A DNA stretch of 64,000 bases from assembly GCF_000214215.1 (NCBI RefSeq), contig NC_015559.1:496001-560000 (forward strand), written 5' to 3'. Origin of the DNA: Marinomonas posidonica IVIA-Po-181 (lineage in GTDB: Bacteria; Pseudomonadota; Gammaproteobacteria; Pseudomonadales; Marinomonadaceae). The translations under genes were made by a program, and so were the position numbers. The notes under the pieces are model-generated. The model did no database searches. It was not told the DNA's origin and was given only the letters and a program-made list of their open reading frames with translations. Below, piece after piece: positions 27,889 through 36,596 of this stretch; position 1 is the stretch's first letter, and the number at the start of each line of letters is the position of its first letter.

Positions 27889-28959
27889 ATGGTAAATTCA
27901 GCATTTTGGCAAGGTAAAAGAGTTTACCTTACTGGGCATACGGGATTTAAAGGTAGTTGGTTATCACTGTGGTTGGCCAATATGGGGGCGGTGGTAAAAG
28001 GTTACGCTTTGGCGCCGCCAACGCAGCCAAGCTTGTTTGAAGTGGCGAATGTAGCCGATAAGATTGAATCAGAAATCGGTGATATTCGAGATCTTGCGCA
28101 AATTTCTGCGAGCATGGAGAGTTTCAACCCTGACATTGTTATTCATATGGCTGCGCAGCCTCTTGTGAGATTATCTTATCATGAGCCGCTTGAGACTTAT
28201 GACGTGAACGTCATGGGTACTGCTAAGGTATTGGAATCAGCAAGATCATGTCGCAATATAAAAGCCATTGTCAGTGTGACAACCGATAAATGCTATGAGA
28301 ATAAAGAGTGGGTATGGGGTTATCGTGAAGACGAAGCCATGGGCGGTTATGATCCATACAGTAGTTCAAAAGGCTGTGCGGAGCTTGTTACATCGGCTTA
28401 CCGACGTTCTTTTATGCAAGAAACAGGCGTTGGGTTAGCATCTGCTCGCGCGGGTAATGTGATTGGTGGTGGGGATTGGGCGGCCGATCGTCTCATTCCA
28501 GATATACTAAGAGCTTTTGAAGAAGAAACTCCCGTGACTGTGCGTAACCCTGCCGCTACTCGTCCTTGGCAGCATGTTTTAGAACCGCTGGCAGGTTATT
28601 TAGTGTTAGCAGAACATCTCTATAACCAGCCTGCCGCATACGCCGAAGGATGGAATTTTGGTCCAGTAGAAAATGATGCCAAACCTGTAGATTGGATCCT
28701 CAATCAGATGGTATCAAAATGGCCTAATGCTTCGTGGCAATTGGATAACAACGCACATCCCCATGAAGCAGGTTACCTTAAACTGGATATTTCCAAAGCC
28801 AAAGCCAGATTACATTGGCAGCCAACATGGCACTTGGAACAAACCTTAAGCAAAATTATCACATGGCATAAAGCTTGGTTGAATGATGAAGACATGCAGC
28901 AAGCTTGCTTGAACGAAATAAACGATTATGTGAGAGATATGCACAATGCAAACCACTGA
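27889..28959 (+). CDS. ddhB: CDP-glucose 4,6-dehydratase
   Basis: This SDR dehydratase has the NAD motif TGHTGFKGSWL and active-site YDPYSSSKGCAEL. With the ATG at 27889 (GGGA upstream, N-terminus NSAFWQGKRV as in RfbG) it has 356 residues; an upstream in-frame TTG at 27868 would overlap ddhA and is less likely. It forms CDP-4-keto-6-deoxyglucose. Its end overlaps ddhC by 14 bases. Confidence 0.95.
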   Translation: MVNSAFWQGKRVYLTGHTGFKGSWLSLWLANMGAVVKGYALAPPTQPSLFEVANVADKIESEIGDIRDLAQISASMESFNPDIVIHMAAQPLVRLSYHEPLETYDVNVMGTAKVLESARSCRNIKAIVSVTTDKCYENKEWVWGYREDEAMGGYDPYSSSKGCAELVTSAYRRSFMQETGVGLASARAGNVIGGGDWAADRLIPDILRAFEEETPVTVRNPAATRPWQHVLEPLAGYLVLAEHLYNQPAAYAEGWNFGPVENDAKPVDWILNQMVSKWPNASWQLDNNAHPHEAGYLKLDISKAKARLHWQPTWHLEQTLSKIITWHKAWLNDEDMQQACLNEINDYVRDMHNANH

Positions 28960-30262
28960 AACATTACGTACTGAAATCGCCGTATTGGTTGAGCAATATG
29001 CCAAGTTACAATACCAAGAGAAAATGTTTGTCGCTGGCGAAACGGTGATACCGCCCTCTGGCAAGGTGATAGGAGCAACAGAATTACAGTACATGGTTGA
29101 AGCGTCTTTAGATGGCTGGCTCACTACAGGGCGTTTTAATGAACAGTTTGAAAGAGAGCTGGCTGAGTTTATTGGTATTAAGCATCTTATCACCGTCAAT
29201 TCTGGTTCTTCTGCGAACCTTGTGGCCTTTAGTACATTGACGTCTCCTAAACTTGGTGAACGTGCTATCAAAAAAGGGGATGAAGTAATTGGTGTGGCGG
29301 CTGGTTTCCCAACCACAGTTAATCCAATTGTACAGTTTGGTGCTGTCCCAGTATTTGTTGATGTTGATCTAACGACTCACAATATCAATGCCGATTTGAT
29401 CGAAGCTGCGATCACACCTAAAACAAAAGCCATCATGCTTGCCCATACACTAGGTAATCCTTTTAATCTTGGTAAAGTTAAAGCCTTGTGTGAAAAGTAC
29501 AACCTTTGGTTAGTGGAAGATTGCTGTGATGCATTGGGTGCAACATTTGAAGGAAAAATGGTTGGGACATGGGGTGATATTGCCACACTGAGTTTCTATC
29601 CTGCTCATCATATGACTATGGGTGAAGGCGGTGCGGTTTTTACCAACAACAGCCAACTCATTTCCATTGCTGAGTCGTTCCGAGATTGGGGGCGCGACTG
29701 TTACTGTAAACCTGGTTGTGACAACACTTGTGGTACGCGTTTCAACATGCAGTTAGGCTCCTTGCCACAAGGTTATGATCACAAATATACATATTCTCAC
29801 CTAGGCTACAACCTGAAAATCACGGACATGCAAGCCGCGTGTGGTTTGGCGCAGTTGAAACGTCTGCCTGAATTTATTGAGAAGCGTAATGCGAATTTTG
29901 ATTACTTAAAAGGTCGTCTTGCAACCGTAACAGACTTTATCGAACTGACGGAGCCTACTGAAAACTCAACTCCTTCTTGGTTTGGTTTTCCGATTACCCT
30001 TAAAACGACAGCAGGTGTTAATAGAGTTGATCTCACCAAATATCTAGATCAATGCAAAATTGGAACACGATTGCTATTTGCAGGAAGCCTCGTTCGTCAG
30101 CCTTACTTTGAAGGTGTAGATTATAGAATCGAGGGGGAATTAACCAACACTGATATCACAATGAATCAAACACTTTGGCTAGGTATCTATCCGGGGCTTG
30201 GTAAAGAGCATCTGGATTATATCGCAGAAAAAATAGAAGAATTTTTTGGTGTGAATTTCTAA
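28946..30262 (+). CDS. ddhC: CDP-4-keto-6-deoxy-D-glucose 3-dehydrase (E1, RfbH/AscC)
   Basis: The 438-residue protein has the aminotransferase fold, but the PLP lysine is replaced by histidine in SFYPAHHMTMGEGG. This is the hallmark of the PMP-dependent 3-dehydrases. The Cys cluster DCYCKPGCDNTCG supplies the 2Fe-2S ligands special to this enzyme. Together with the reductase at 26103 it yields the CDP-4-keto-3,6-dideoxy sugar. The next gene starts on its last base. Confidence 0.95.
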   Translation: MQTTETLRTEIAVLVEQYAKLQYQEKMFVAGETVIPPSGKVIGATELQYMVEASLDGWLTTGRFNEQFERELAEFIGIKHLITVNSGSSANLVAFSTLTSPKLGERAIKKGDEVIGVAAGFPTTVNPIVQFGAVPVFVDVDLTTHNINADLIEAAITPKTKAIMLAHTLGNPFNLGKVKALCEKYNLWLVEDCCDALGATFEGKMVGTWGDIATLSFYPAHHMTMGEGGAVFTNNSQLISIAESFRDWGRDCYCKPGCDNTCGTRFNMQLGSLPQGYDHKYTYSHLGYNLKITDMQAACGLAQLKRLPEFIEKRNANFDYLKGRLATVTDFIELTEPTENSTPSWFGFPITLKTTAGVNRVDLTKYLDQCKIGTRLLFAGSLVRQPYFEGVDYRIEGELTNTDITMNQTLWLGIYPGLGKEHLDYIAEKIEEFFGVNF

Positions 30263-31188
30263 TGGCGAAGCCGACCATTTTAATAACGGGGGCAAATGGC
30301 TTTTTAGGAAGCCATTTGCTTGAGGCATTGCTCGGTCAGAAATATAAAGTAGTTGTATTAAAAAGATCTACATCGGATCTATGGCGTATTACACATTTGA
30401 TGGACCAAGTGGTTAGTTACGATGTGGATTTAGTTCCAGTTAAAAATGTATTTGAGGCTGTTAAAATTGATATTATTGTGCATTTAGCCACTTTATATAA
30501 AAAAGTTGATGATTCCTCAAGTATTGAAGATATGATTGACGTAAATGTATCTTTTCCGTCCCAGCTTCTAGAGATAGGGGTCGCCAACGGTGTAAAAGCA
30601 TTTGTTAATACAGGGACCTTTTTTGAGTACGATTGCAGTTACCTGCCAGTAGATGAAAGTGCTAAGCTTAAAGCATTTAATTATTATGCAAAAACAAAAA
30701 TTGCTTTTGAATCAGTTTTGAAAACATATTCAGAGCAGATTTTAATAAATACATTTAAGCTTTTTTCTCCATTTGGTGAAAAAGATAACCCAAAATTGAT
30801 TCCTCTCATTATACAGAAGGGGTTAAATGCTGAGCCGTTTAGTCTTAGTGAGGGATTACAGAAAATTGATTTGATTTACGTAAAAGATATAGTTGATGCA
30901 TATATGAAATCAATTGATAGAATGGTTGATTTATCTTTTAAACCTGAATTTGAAATATATAATTTAGGTTCCGGTCACCCTTTGAGTATTCGAGATATTG
31001 TGTCGATTATTGAGGAAGAACTGGGTAGGCGTATAAATGTTAATTGGGGTGCCCGTGCCGATAATGAAAATTTGGTTTCCTATGCAGATGTTTCAAAAGC
31101 AAAAAAGCTTTTAAGTTGGGATCTTAATTACGGTGTGAGAACTGGTATTAAAAAAACGATTGAGTATTTCAAGATTAAAAATATATGA
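30262..31188 (+). CDS. NAD-dependent epimerase/reductase, probable CDP-3,6-dideoxyhexulose reductase
   Basis: This extended SDR of 308 residues has TGANGFLGSHLLEAL and an active-site YYAKTK; the usual Ser position appears as Thr in NTGTFFE. It directly follows ddhC (1-base overlap), where abequose, paratose or ascarylose (ascF) reductases are placed. It should reduce the 4-keto group to finish the CDP-3,6-dideoxyhexose. Which epimer results cannot be read from the sequence, but the epimerase gene next to it favours ascarylose. From this gene on, base composition falls to AT-rich. Confidence 0.7.
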   Translation: MAKPTILITGANGFLGSHLLEALLGQKYKVVVLKRSTSDLWRITHLMDQVVSYDVDLVPVKNVFEAVKIDIIVHLATLYKKVDDSSSIEDMIDVNVSFPSQLLEIGVANGVKAFVNTGTFFEYDCSYLPVDESAKLKAFNYYAKTKIAFESVLKTYSEQILINTFKLFSPFGEKDNPKLIPLIIQKGLNAEPFSLSEGLQKIDLIYVKDIVDAYMKSIDRMVDLSFKPEFEIYNLGSGHPLSIRDIVSIIEEELGRRINVNWGARADNENLVSYADVSKAKKLLSWDLNYGVRTGIKKTIEYFKIKNI

Positions 31189-31721
31189 ATATTATTGAAA
31201 CAGAGCTAGAAGGTGTCTTTGAAATTAAAAACAAAAAGTTTGAGGATCAAAGAGGCGTTTTTATTAAAACATTTCACGAAGGTGTATTTAAAGAATATGG
31301 TCTTGAAGCCGATTTTAAAGAAAGTTTTTTTTCAATATCAAAAAAAGATGTTCTAAGGGGGATGCATTTTCAAATGCCACCGCATGATCATGAAAAGCTA
31401 GTTTATGTTACTTGTGGTGAAATATTAGATGTTGCTGTAGATATTAGAGAAGATTCACTTACATACGGTCAATATTTCTCGACGATATTGTCACAAGAAA
31501 ATGCAAAATCTTTGTATATAGGTAAAGGCTATGCGCATGGATTCTTAACATTATCCGAAAATGCGACTGTTGTGTATTTAACATCAACAGTACATTCCCC
31601 TGAAAATGATACGGGGATACATTGGGATAGTTTTGGATTTGATTGGCATGTAAAGAAGCCTATAGTTTCAGAGAGAGATGCATCTTTCCAGAAAATATCA
31701 TATGCAAAAATAGGCAGTTAG
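31185..31721 (+). CDS. RmlC-like cupin epimerase, probable CDP-dideoxyhexulose 5-epimerase (AscE-like)
   Basis: The 178-residue cupin has RmlC landmarks: DQRGVFIKTF, RGMHFQ (catalytic His), KLVYVTCGEILDVAVDIR (Lys) and GYAHGFLTL. The region equivalent to YKCTDYYDP in the window's true RmlC reads YLTSTVHSP, so one active-site aromatic differs. It overlaps the reductase gene by 4 bases, far from rmlBACD. In the Yersinia ascarylose pathway an epimerase and a reductase act after E1/E3. I infer this role; a normal dTDP-sugar epimerase remains possible. Confidence 0.65.
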   Translation: MNIIETELEGVFEIKNKKFEDQRGVFIKTFHEGVFKEYGLEADFKESFFSISKKDVLRGMHFQMPPHDHEKLVYVTCGEILDVAVDIREDSLTYGQYFSTILSQENAKSLYIGKGYAHGFLTLSENATVVYLTSTVHSPENDTGIHWDSFGFDWHVKKPIVSERDASFQKISYAKIGS

Positions 31722-31722
31722 A

Positions 31723-32430
31723 GTGAGAAAAATATCAAATGTAACCCTGGTTTCTGTTGCAACTACAGAAGTTGAGGCAACAGTGAAGGCCATTGAATAT
31801 AGTATAAAAGAACTATGTTTCGAGCGCGTTTTATTATTATCACATTATGACCCAAACCCAGGAAGTAATGTTTATGAACATGTGAAAATAAAGCCTTTTA
31901 ACAATGTTGCTGAATGGGGGCGCTTTGTTGTTTTTGATTTGTATAAATATATAGATACAGATTACATTATACTAATTCATGCTGACGGATTTATAGTAAA
32001 TCCAAGTGCATGGTGTGATGATTTTCTTGAATATGATTATATTGGTGCTCCATGGCCGTTACCAAAAGATAAATTTTCCTATCGAGATTATTATGGCAAT
32101 ATCATTAGGTGTGGCAATTCTGTTTCTCTTAGGAGTAAAAAAATGTTAAGCCTTCCTAGCGAGCTAAAATTAGATTGGGAGAGTGCAGAAGATGTTTTGT
32201 TTCATGAGGATGGTTTCTTGTGTGTAAAGAATAGACATATATTACAGTCTAACGGAGTAGAATTTGCTCCATTATCATTGGCTGTCTACTTTTCTAGGGA
32301 AAAAACTCTACCTGAAAATAAAAACATTGAACCGTTTCTGTTTCATCAATGGTCTGGAAAAAATAGTAAGTATCCATGCTTTGGCGGGAAGAAGAGTATT
32401 TTCTATAAACTAAATCGTTATCTAAAATAG
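31723..32430 (+). CDS. DUF5672-family protein, probable glycosyltransferase
   Basis: This soluble 235-residue protein starts with GTG one base after the epimerase stop. It contains YIILIHADGFIVNPSAW (a DxD-like H-A-D-G region), DYIGAPWPL, CGNSVSLRSKKML and a final FLFHQWSG. These blocks are those of the DUF5672 family, found in polysaccharide loci and thought to be transferases. Donor and acceptor are unknown. Confidence 0.65.
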   Translation: MRKISNVTLVSVATTEVEATVKAIEYSIKELCFERVLLLSHYDPNPGSNVYEHVKIKPFNNVAEWGRFVVFDLYKYIDTDYIILIHADGFIVNPSAWCDDFLEYDYIGAPWPLPKDKFSYRDYYGNIIRCGNSVSLRSKKMLSLPSELKLDWESAEDVLFHEDGFLCVKNRHILQSNGVEFAPLSLAVYFSREKTLPENKNIEPFLFHQWSGKNSKYPCFGGKKSIFYKLNRYLK

Positions 32431-32444
32431 GATATATAGAGAAT

Positions 32445-33452
32445 ATGCCCAAAATCATAGATTCTTTCTTGTTTTTTCAAGAATTAGATTTGCTTGAAAT
32501 AAGACTTTCATATCTTTATGAATATGTTGATGCATTTTTAATTGTTGAAGCCTGTCAAACATTTACAGGAAAGCCAAAAGAGTTTGTGTTTGAAAAAAAT
32601 AAGAAACGTTTTGAAAAATATTCATCAAAAATAATTTACTACAAAATAGAGGACTCTCATGATAATTATGCATCTATTGTTGAGTTTTTAACTAATAAAA
32701 ATACTGATTCATCTTTGAGGGTTCTTTCAATACTTGAATCTCATCAGCATTATTCAAAAGATCAGATTCATTGGGTTTTAGATAGCTATCATAGAGAATG
32801 CCTCCATATTCCAATGGCAGACTTTGATGATGATGACATAATATTGGTTTCTGACTTAGATGAAATACCATCTATTAGCACTTTTTCGGATAGTCAAAAA
32901 GAAAAAGAAAAAATAAAACCGTATGTATATCAACAACATGAGTTTCGTTATTTTCTTGACTATTATAAAGCCACCGACTGGCTTGGTACGATCAGTTCAC
33001 GATATTCTTTGATCAAAAATACATCATTCAATTTACTCAGAATGGACTCAAAAATAATAAGAAATTTAGTGTCAAAAGATAGTGTAAAAAACGCTGGTTA
33101 TCATTTCACTTCTTGTGGCGGGATCGAAATGATCAAGGAAAAAATACAAAGTTGGGGGCATCAGGAGTTTAATAACCCCTTGATTTTGTCTAACCTTGAA
33201 AAAAATATTAATGAAGGAAGAGATATTTTTATGAGGGATAGTGGGACAAACCTTACTAGAGTTGCCTTAAATGACAAACATTTTTTTGATAGTGAAATTT
33301 CCATCATATTAGAAAGATATCAAGACTTAATATCTGTTCGAGATATAAATATTCAAACTGACAGCTATTTAAAGAGAATAACCCAAAAAACCACGTTAAA
33401 CCTTTTTAAACTTATTTATAAAATCAAAATTTTACTAAAGAAGATAGTATGA
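32445..33452 (+). CDS. Glycosyltransferase family 17 protein (first copy)
   Basis: This protein of 335 residues begins DSFLFFQELDLLEIRLSYLY and carries the DxD-containing LVSDLDEIPS (Asp137, Asp139). This is the layout of GT17 (beta-1,4-mannosyl-glycoprotein GlcNAc-transferase-like). Bacterial members are essentially uncharacterised. A second, diverged GT17 lies at 34685. The stop overlaps the start of a truncated DUF3431 gene. Confidence 0.75.
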   Translation: MPKIIDSFLFFQELDLLEIRLSYLYEYVDAFLIVEACQTFTGKPKEFVFEKNKKRFEKYSSKIIYYKIEDSHDNYASIVEFLTNKNTDSSLRVLSILESHQHYSKDQIHWVLDSYHRECLHIPMADFDDDDIILVSDLDEIPSISTFSDSQKEKEKIKPYVYQQHEFRYFLDYYKATDWLGTISSRYSLIKNTSFNLLRMDSKIIRNLVSKDSVKNAGYHFTSCGGIEMIKEKIQSWGHQEFNNPLILSNLEKNINEGRDIFMRDSGTNLTRVALNDKHFFDSEISIILERYQDLISVRDINIQTDSYLKRITQKTTLNLFKLIYKIKILLKKIV

Positions 33453-33625
33453 CAGTCAAAAACTTACAAATATTTTGGGTAATAAGTAATTTTAAACAAG
33501 ATCCAACTGATATTATTGATGTTATTAAGCCGACTGGCGAATATGTCATATTTGATCAAGGTGATGGTGTTTTGGTTCCAGAAAAAGTTATTGGTAGTGG
33601 TTTTTATTCTCAATCAAAGCGCTGA
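33449..33625 (+). pseudogene. Truncated DUF3431-like gene (N-terminus only)
   Basis: The ORF opens with ATGA overlap to the GT17 gene and encodes NLQIFWVISNFKQDPTDIID, then EYVIFDQGDGVLVP. This matches the start of the intact neighbour at 33978 (DIFWVITNYNTNPEELIE ... YCIYDKGIRGVP). After 55 codons the sequence switches abruptly, at 33613, into a piece of fcl in another frame and stops at 33625. It is the left-over of a gene cut by recombination. Confidence 0.8.
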
Positions 33626-33713
33626 CAGAAACCGTCGCAAAAGTGGTAGGTTATCAAGGGCAAATCGAGTGGGACACCAGTAAGCCGGAAGGTGCGCCAA
33701 GAAAATTAATGGA
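33613..33713 (+). repeat. Direct repeat, right copy (in the fcl remnant)
   Basis: It is the partner of 25412-25512 with a single mismatch, at 33690. Its left edge coincides exactly with the point where the DUF3431-like gene is cut. Confidence 0.95.
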
Positions 33714-33822
33714 TATTTCTCGTCTTAATCTTCTTGGATGGCATGCGAAAGTGCCTTTAGAAGAAGGCTTATTCATGGCGTATCAGTGGTTTTTAAAAAA
33801 TCAAGATGATTTTAGAAAATGA
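33613..33822 (+). pseudogene. 3' remnant of a second GDP-L-fucose synthase gene
   Basis: The 69 codons up to TGA at 33820-33822 read [20 protein letters not shown] and on to a C-terminus NQDDFRK, homologous to the last 69 codons of fcl. The first 101 bases are nearly identical to fcl; the rest (DISRLNLLGWHAKVPLEEGL) is a diverged allele. There is no start. It marks where an older fcl gene ended. Confidence 0.92.
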
Positions 33823-33977
33823 CTTTATGTAGTCGATTTTGGTTTGTAAGTTAACAATTTGCTACTCGACTTTTAAACTTAAAAGTTATTTTTGAGAAAT
33901 TTATTAATAATAATCGGAATTTCAAATGAGTTTTTTTAAAGTAAAGTATATAGCAACTCTAATTAAAAGGTATTTTT

Positions 33978-34664
33978 ATGAAACTCAATATAGATGATAT
34001 ATTCTGGGTGATTACCAACTACAATACTAATCCCGAAGAGTTGATAGAAAATATAGGTGAGTCATATTGCATATATGATAAAGGCATACGCGGAGTTCCT
34101 GATTATCTACAGGCTAAAGGGAAATATAAAAAGACTAATAATACGGGTCATAATATAAGTGATTATTTAGATTATATAATTGAAAATTATCATTCTCTCC
34201 CCAACAGAGTAGGGTTTGTAAAAGGCAATATATTTCCTAGACACATATCGAAAGAAAATTTTTTTATAAGAATTAAGGAAGAGGGGTTTGTTCCCTTGTA
34301 TCATGAGGAAAAGACTTTCCGCCCACAATTTCACCGTTTTTTTCGTTGGATTTTTGTTTCTCAACATATTGCCCCAGGCTACTATATGGAGTTAGCAAAT
34401 AACTGGTATTGCAGGAAGTATAAAAGAGGGAGTTTTTTTCCTAATCTTGAAGGATTTATGGAGTATTTTTTGGGGATGAGAAAACCAAAATATATTACTT
34501 TCGTTCCTGGAGCTTGTATGATTGTGACTAAAGAAAATATATTAAGATGGCCAATTGAATTTTATAAAGAATTATATAGAGTTGTTACCTATGATTTTTT
34601 TCCAGTTGAAGCGTATCATGCTGAACGATGTATGTTGTATATATTTAATTACCCAAAAGAATAA
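33978..34664 (+). CDS. DUF3431-like protein, probable glycosyltransferase
   Basis: The 228-residue protein has DIFWVITNYNTNPEELIE and NTGHNISDYLDYIIENYHSL, followed by VGFVKGN and a C-terminal Arg/Tyr-rich region with GACMIVTKENI. These resemble DUF3431, a family tied to glycan synthesis. The role is unknown; its position between GT17 genes argues for a transferase. It is separated from the fcl remnant by 155 bases of AT-rich DNA without a gene. Confidence 0.6.
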   Translation: MKLNIDDIFWVITNYNTNPEELIENIGESYCIYDKGIRGVPDYLQAKGKYKKTNNTGHNISDYLDYIIENYHSLPNRVGFVKGNIFPRHISKENFFIRIKEEGFVPLYHEEKTFRPQFHRFFRWIFVSQHIAPGYYMELANNWYCRKYKRGSFFPNLEGFMEYFLGMRKPKYITFVPGACMIVTKENILRWPIEFYKELYRVVTYDFFPVEAYHAERCMLYIFNYPKE

Positions 34665-34684
34665 TTTAAGCGATAGGCCTGAAT

Positions 34685-35620
34685 ATGAGTGAAAAAAAAT
34701 TAATTGATGTTTTTTTGTTTTATAATGAATTAGATTTATTGGAGTTGAGATTAAAGTCCTTATATGAATTTGTTGATTTTTTTGTAATAACAGAATGTGA
34801 GGAGACTTTTTCAGGAAAGAAAAAGGAATTGCTTTTCTTAAAAAATAGAGAAAGATTTTTAAAGTTTGAAGATAAGATAATTTATAATAGAGTTTCTAAT
34901 AAAGACTTGGCGTTTTTACAGAGTGAAAGTGGTAAATTTAAAAAATATATAACTAACTTTGATGTGCCTCATAAGCATAAGCATTCGAACAGACCTGCTA
35001 ATATTTTACATTCATCTCTTAAAAGGGAAATAACGCACAGAGATTCTGCTATATTGGGCTTAGTTAAAATTGCTAAATATGGCGATATTGTTTTTATAAG
35101 TGATGTTGATGAAATACCAAATCCTAATGTGGTGAAATCATTTCGAAATAAAAAAATTGAGTCACCTTCTTATTTTGAAATGAAATGGTATATGTATTGG
35201 GTTAATAATCAGGTCAGTAAATGTAATTGGTATGGAACGGTTGCGTTTGAGTATTCAATGCTTGAAGGAAAATCTCTAGATCTGCTTCGGTATTCATCAT
35301 CAGATCATAAAAATGTGCCAGGTTTGATTATTAAGAATGCTGGTTGGCATTTTAGTTATTTAGGTGGTGCCGATGCGATTTCAAATAAGCTAGATGCTCT
35401 TCCCTATCAAGGTTTAAAAGCAGAAATATCTAAATTCTTAAATAAAATATCATTTGGAGGCTGGGATTCAAAGCTTAAGAGTAATAAAGATATTCTACTT
35501 CAGAACCGAAAGTTTAATGTTGTAGAAATAGATGAAAGTTTTCCTGAAGAAATATTTTTAATGCCTCTTTTTGATGAAGTATACTTTAAAAAAATTAACA
35601 GAGATGAAAAAAATGATTAA
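34685..35620 (+). CDS. Glycosyltransferase family 17 protein (second copy)
   Basis: The protein has 311 residues. Its start (VFLFYNELDLLELRLKSLYE) and the IVFISDVDEIPNP motif (Asp140, Asp142) parallel the GT17 protein at 32445. The two differ enough to be old paralogues or independent imports, not a recent copy. It sits directly behind the intact DUF3431 gene, the mirror image of the first GT17/DUF3431 pair. Confidence 0.75.
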   Translation: MSEKKLIDVFLFYNELDLLELRLKSLYEFVDFFVITECEETFSGKKKELLFLKNRERFLKFEDKIIYNRVSNKDLAFLQSESGKFKKYITNFDVPHKHKHSNRPANILHSSLKREITHRDSAILGLVKIAKYGDIVFISDVDEIPNPNVVKSFRNKKIESPSYFEMKWYMYWVNNQVSKCNWYGTVAFEYSMLEGKSLDLLRYSSSDHKNVPGLIIKNAGWHFSYLGGADAISNKLDALPYQGLKAEISKFLNKISFGGWDSKLKSNKDILLQNRKFNVVEIDESFPEEIFLMPLFDEVYFKKINRDEKND

Positions 35621-36587
35621 AACAGTGTTTCTTGATGGGCAGGGATTAGGGAATCAGCTCTGGGTATACGCTGCTGCTCAAGCCATTGCCAAACACACAG
35701 GCAGAGTACATGTTATTGACAATTTGGATAAATTTAAAGGGAAAGATTTTCTAACGTTAGATTATGAATTAGATCCTCATCCTGAATTAGCTGTTGATAA
35801 TTTTAATGAAAGACTTTTTTATGACCCTGAAATAAAATATTTTTCTTCTACTTATGATTCAAGGGTTGAAAATTTTCCAAGTAGAGTGGCACTCTTTGGT
35901 TTATTCCAAAGTGAGAAGTATTTCTATGGTCAAGAAGATAAGTTAAAAGAATGGATAAAAGTTAGTGAGCATATTTCTAATCTCGAGAGAAACTATTCAG
36001 ATGTATTGGTGCTAAACATTAGGGGCGGGGAATATAAAAGGCATAAGAAGTTAATTCTTCCTAAAAGTTATTGGGAAAAAGCAATTCTTAAAATGCGAGA
36101 GTTGAAGGGTAAACAAGAAATACTAATAGTTACAGATGATAATGAGTATGCAAATTCATTATTTCCTCAATATGAAGTTCTCAAAGGAGGGGTTGCAGAA
36201 TGTTATTCTGCATTGCGTGGGGCAGGATCTATTGTTGTTTCTAATTCAAGTTTTTCATATTTTCCAATAAAGACTAGACTAGATAAGCCGATTGTTATTG
36301 CCCCTGAACATTGGGCTAGGTTTGGTGATGAAAAAAGAAAGTGGGCTATGCCTTCAAATATTTATAAAGACTGGAATTGGATGACACATGCTGGAGAGCT
36401 TAAAACTTATGAGGATTGTATTGGAGATGCAGAGTTGATTGCTAGTTTTTATGAGAGAGAATATTCTTTAAGTGTTCCATTATCAATGGGAATTGGGCTT
36501 CCTTGGACGAGGCACATTCCATTAGACCTAAAAAAACCGGTTAAGTTTTTTCTATCTAAGGCCTTTCCACGAAAATTTGGTAGGTAG
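35613..36587 (+). CDS. GT11-like alpha-1,2-fucosyltransferase
   Basis: With the ATG at 35613 it has 324 residues and starts IKTVFLDGQGLGNQLWVYAA, the nucleotide-binding GxGNQ loop of GT11. VLNIRGGEYKRH (136-144) corresponds to the HxRRGDY donor motif, and SNSSFSYFP to the C-terminal SSFSWW block, both divergent. It overlaps the GT17 stop by 8 bases. An upstream ATG at 35604 is possible. GDP-fucose made by gmd/fcl is the natural donor. Confidence 0.65.
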   Translation: MIKTVFLDGQGLGNQLWVYAAAQAIAKHTGRVHVIDNLDKFKGKDFLTLDYELDPHPELAVDNFNERLFYDPEIKYFSSTYDSRVENFPSRVALFGLFQSEKYFYGQEDKLKEWIKVSEHISNLERNYSDVLVLNIRGGEYKRHKKLILPKSYWEKAILKMRELKGKQEILIVTDDNEYANSLFPQYEVLKGGVAECYSALRGAGSIVVSNSSFSYFPIKTRLDKPIVIAPEHWARFGDEKRKWAMPSNIYKDWNWMTHAGELKTYEDCIGDAELIASFYEREYSLSVPLSMGIGLPWTRHIPLDLKKPVKFFLSKAFPRKFGR

Positions 36588-36596
36588 AGTGAAACT

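Noticed and set aside
25412..33822. Insertion sequence or transposon carrying the ddh block
   Set aside because: No transposase or integrase gene and no terminal inverted repeats are visible; the 101-bp repeats are internal gene sequence, so homologous recombination explains them better.
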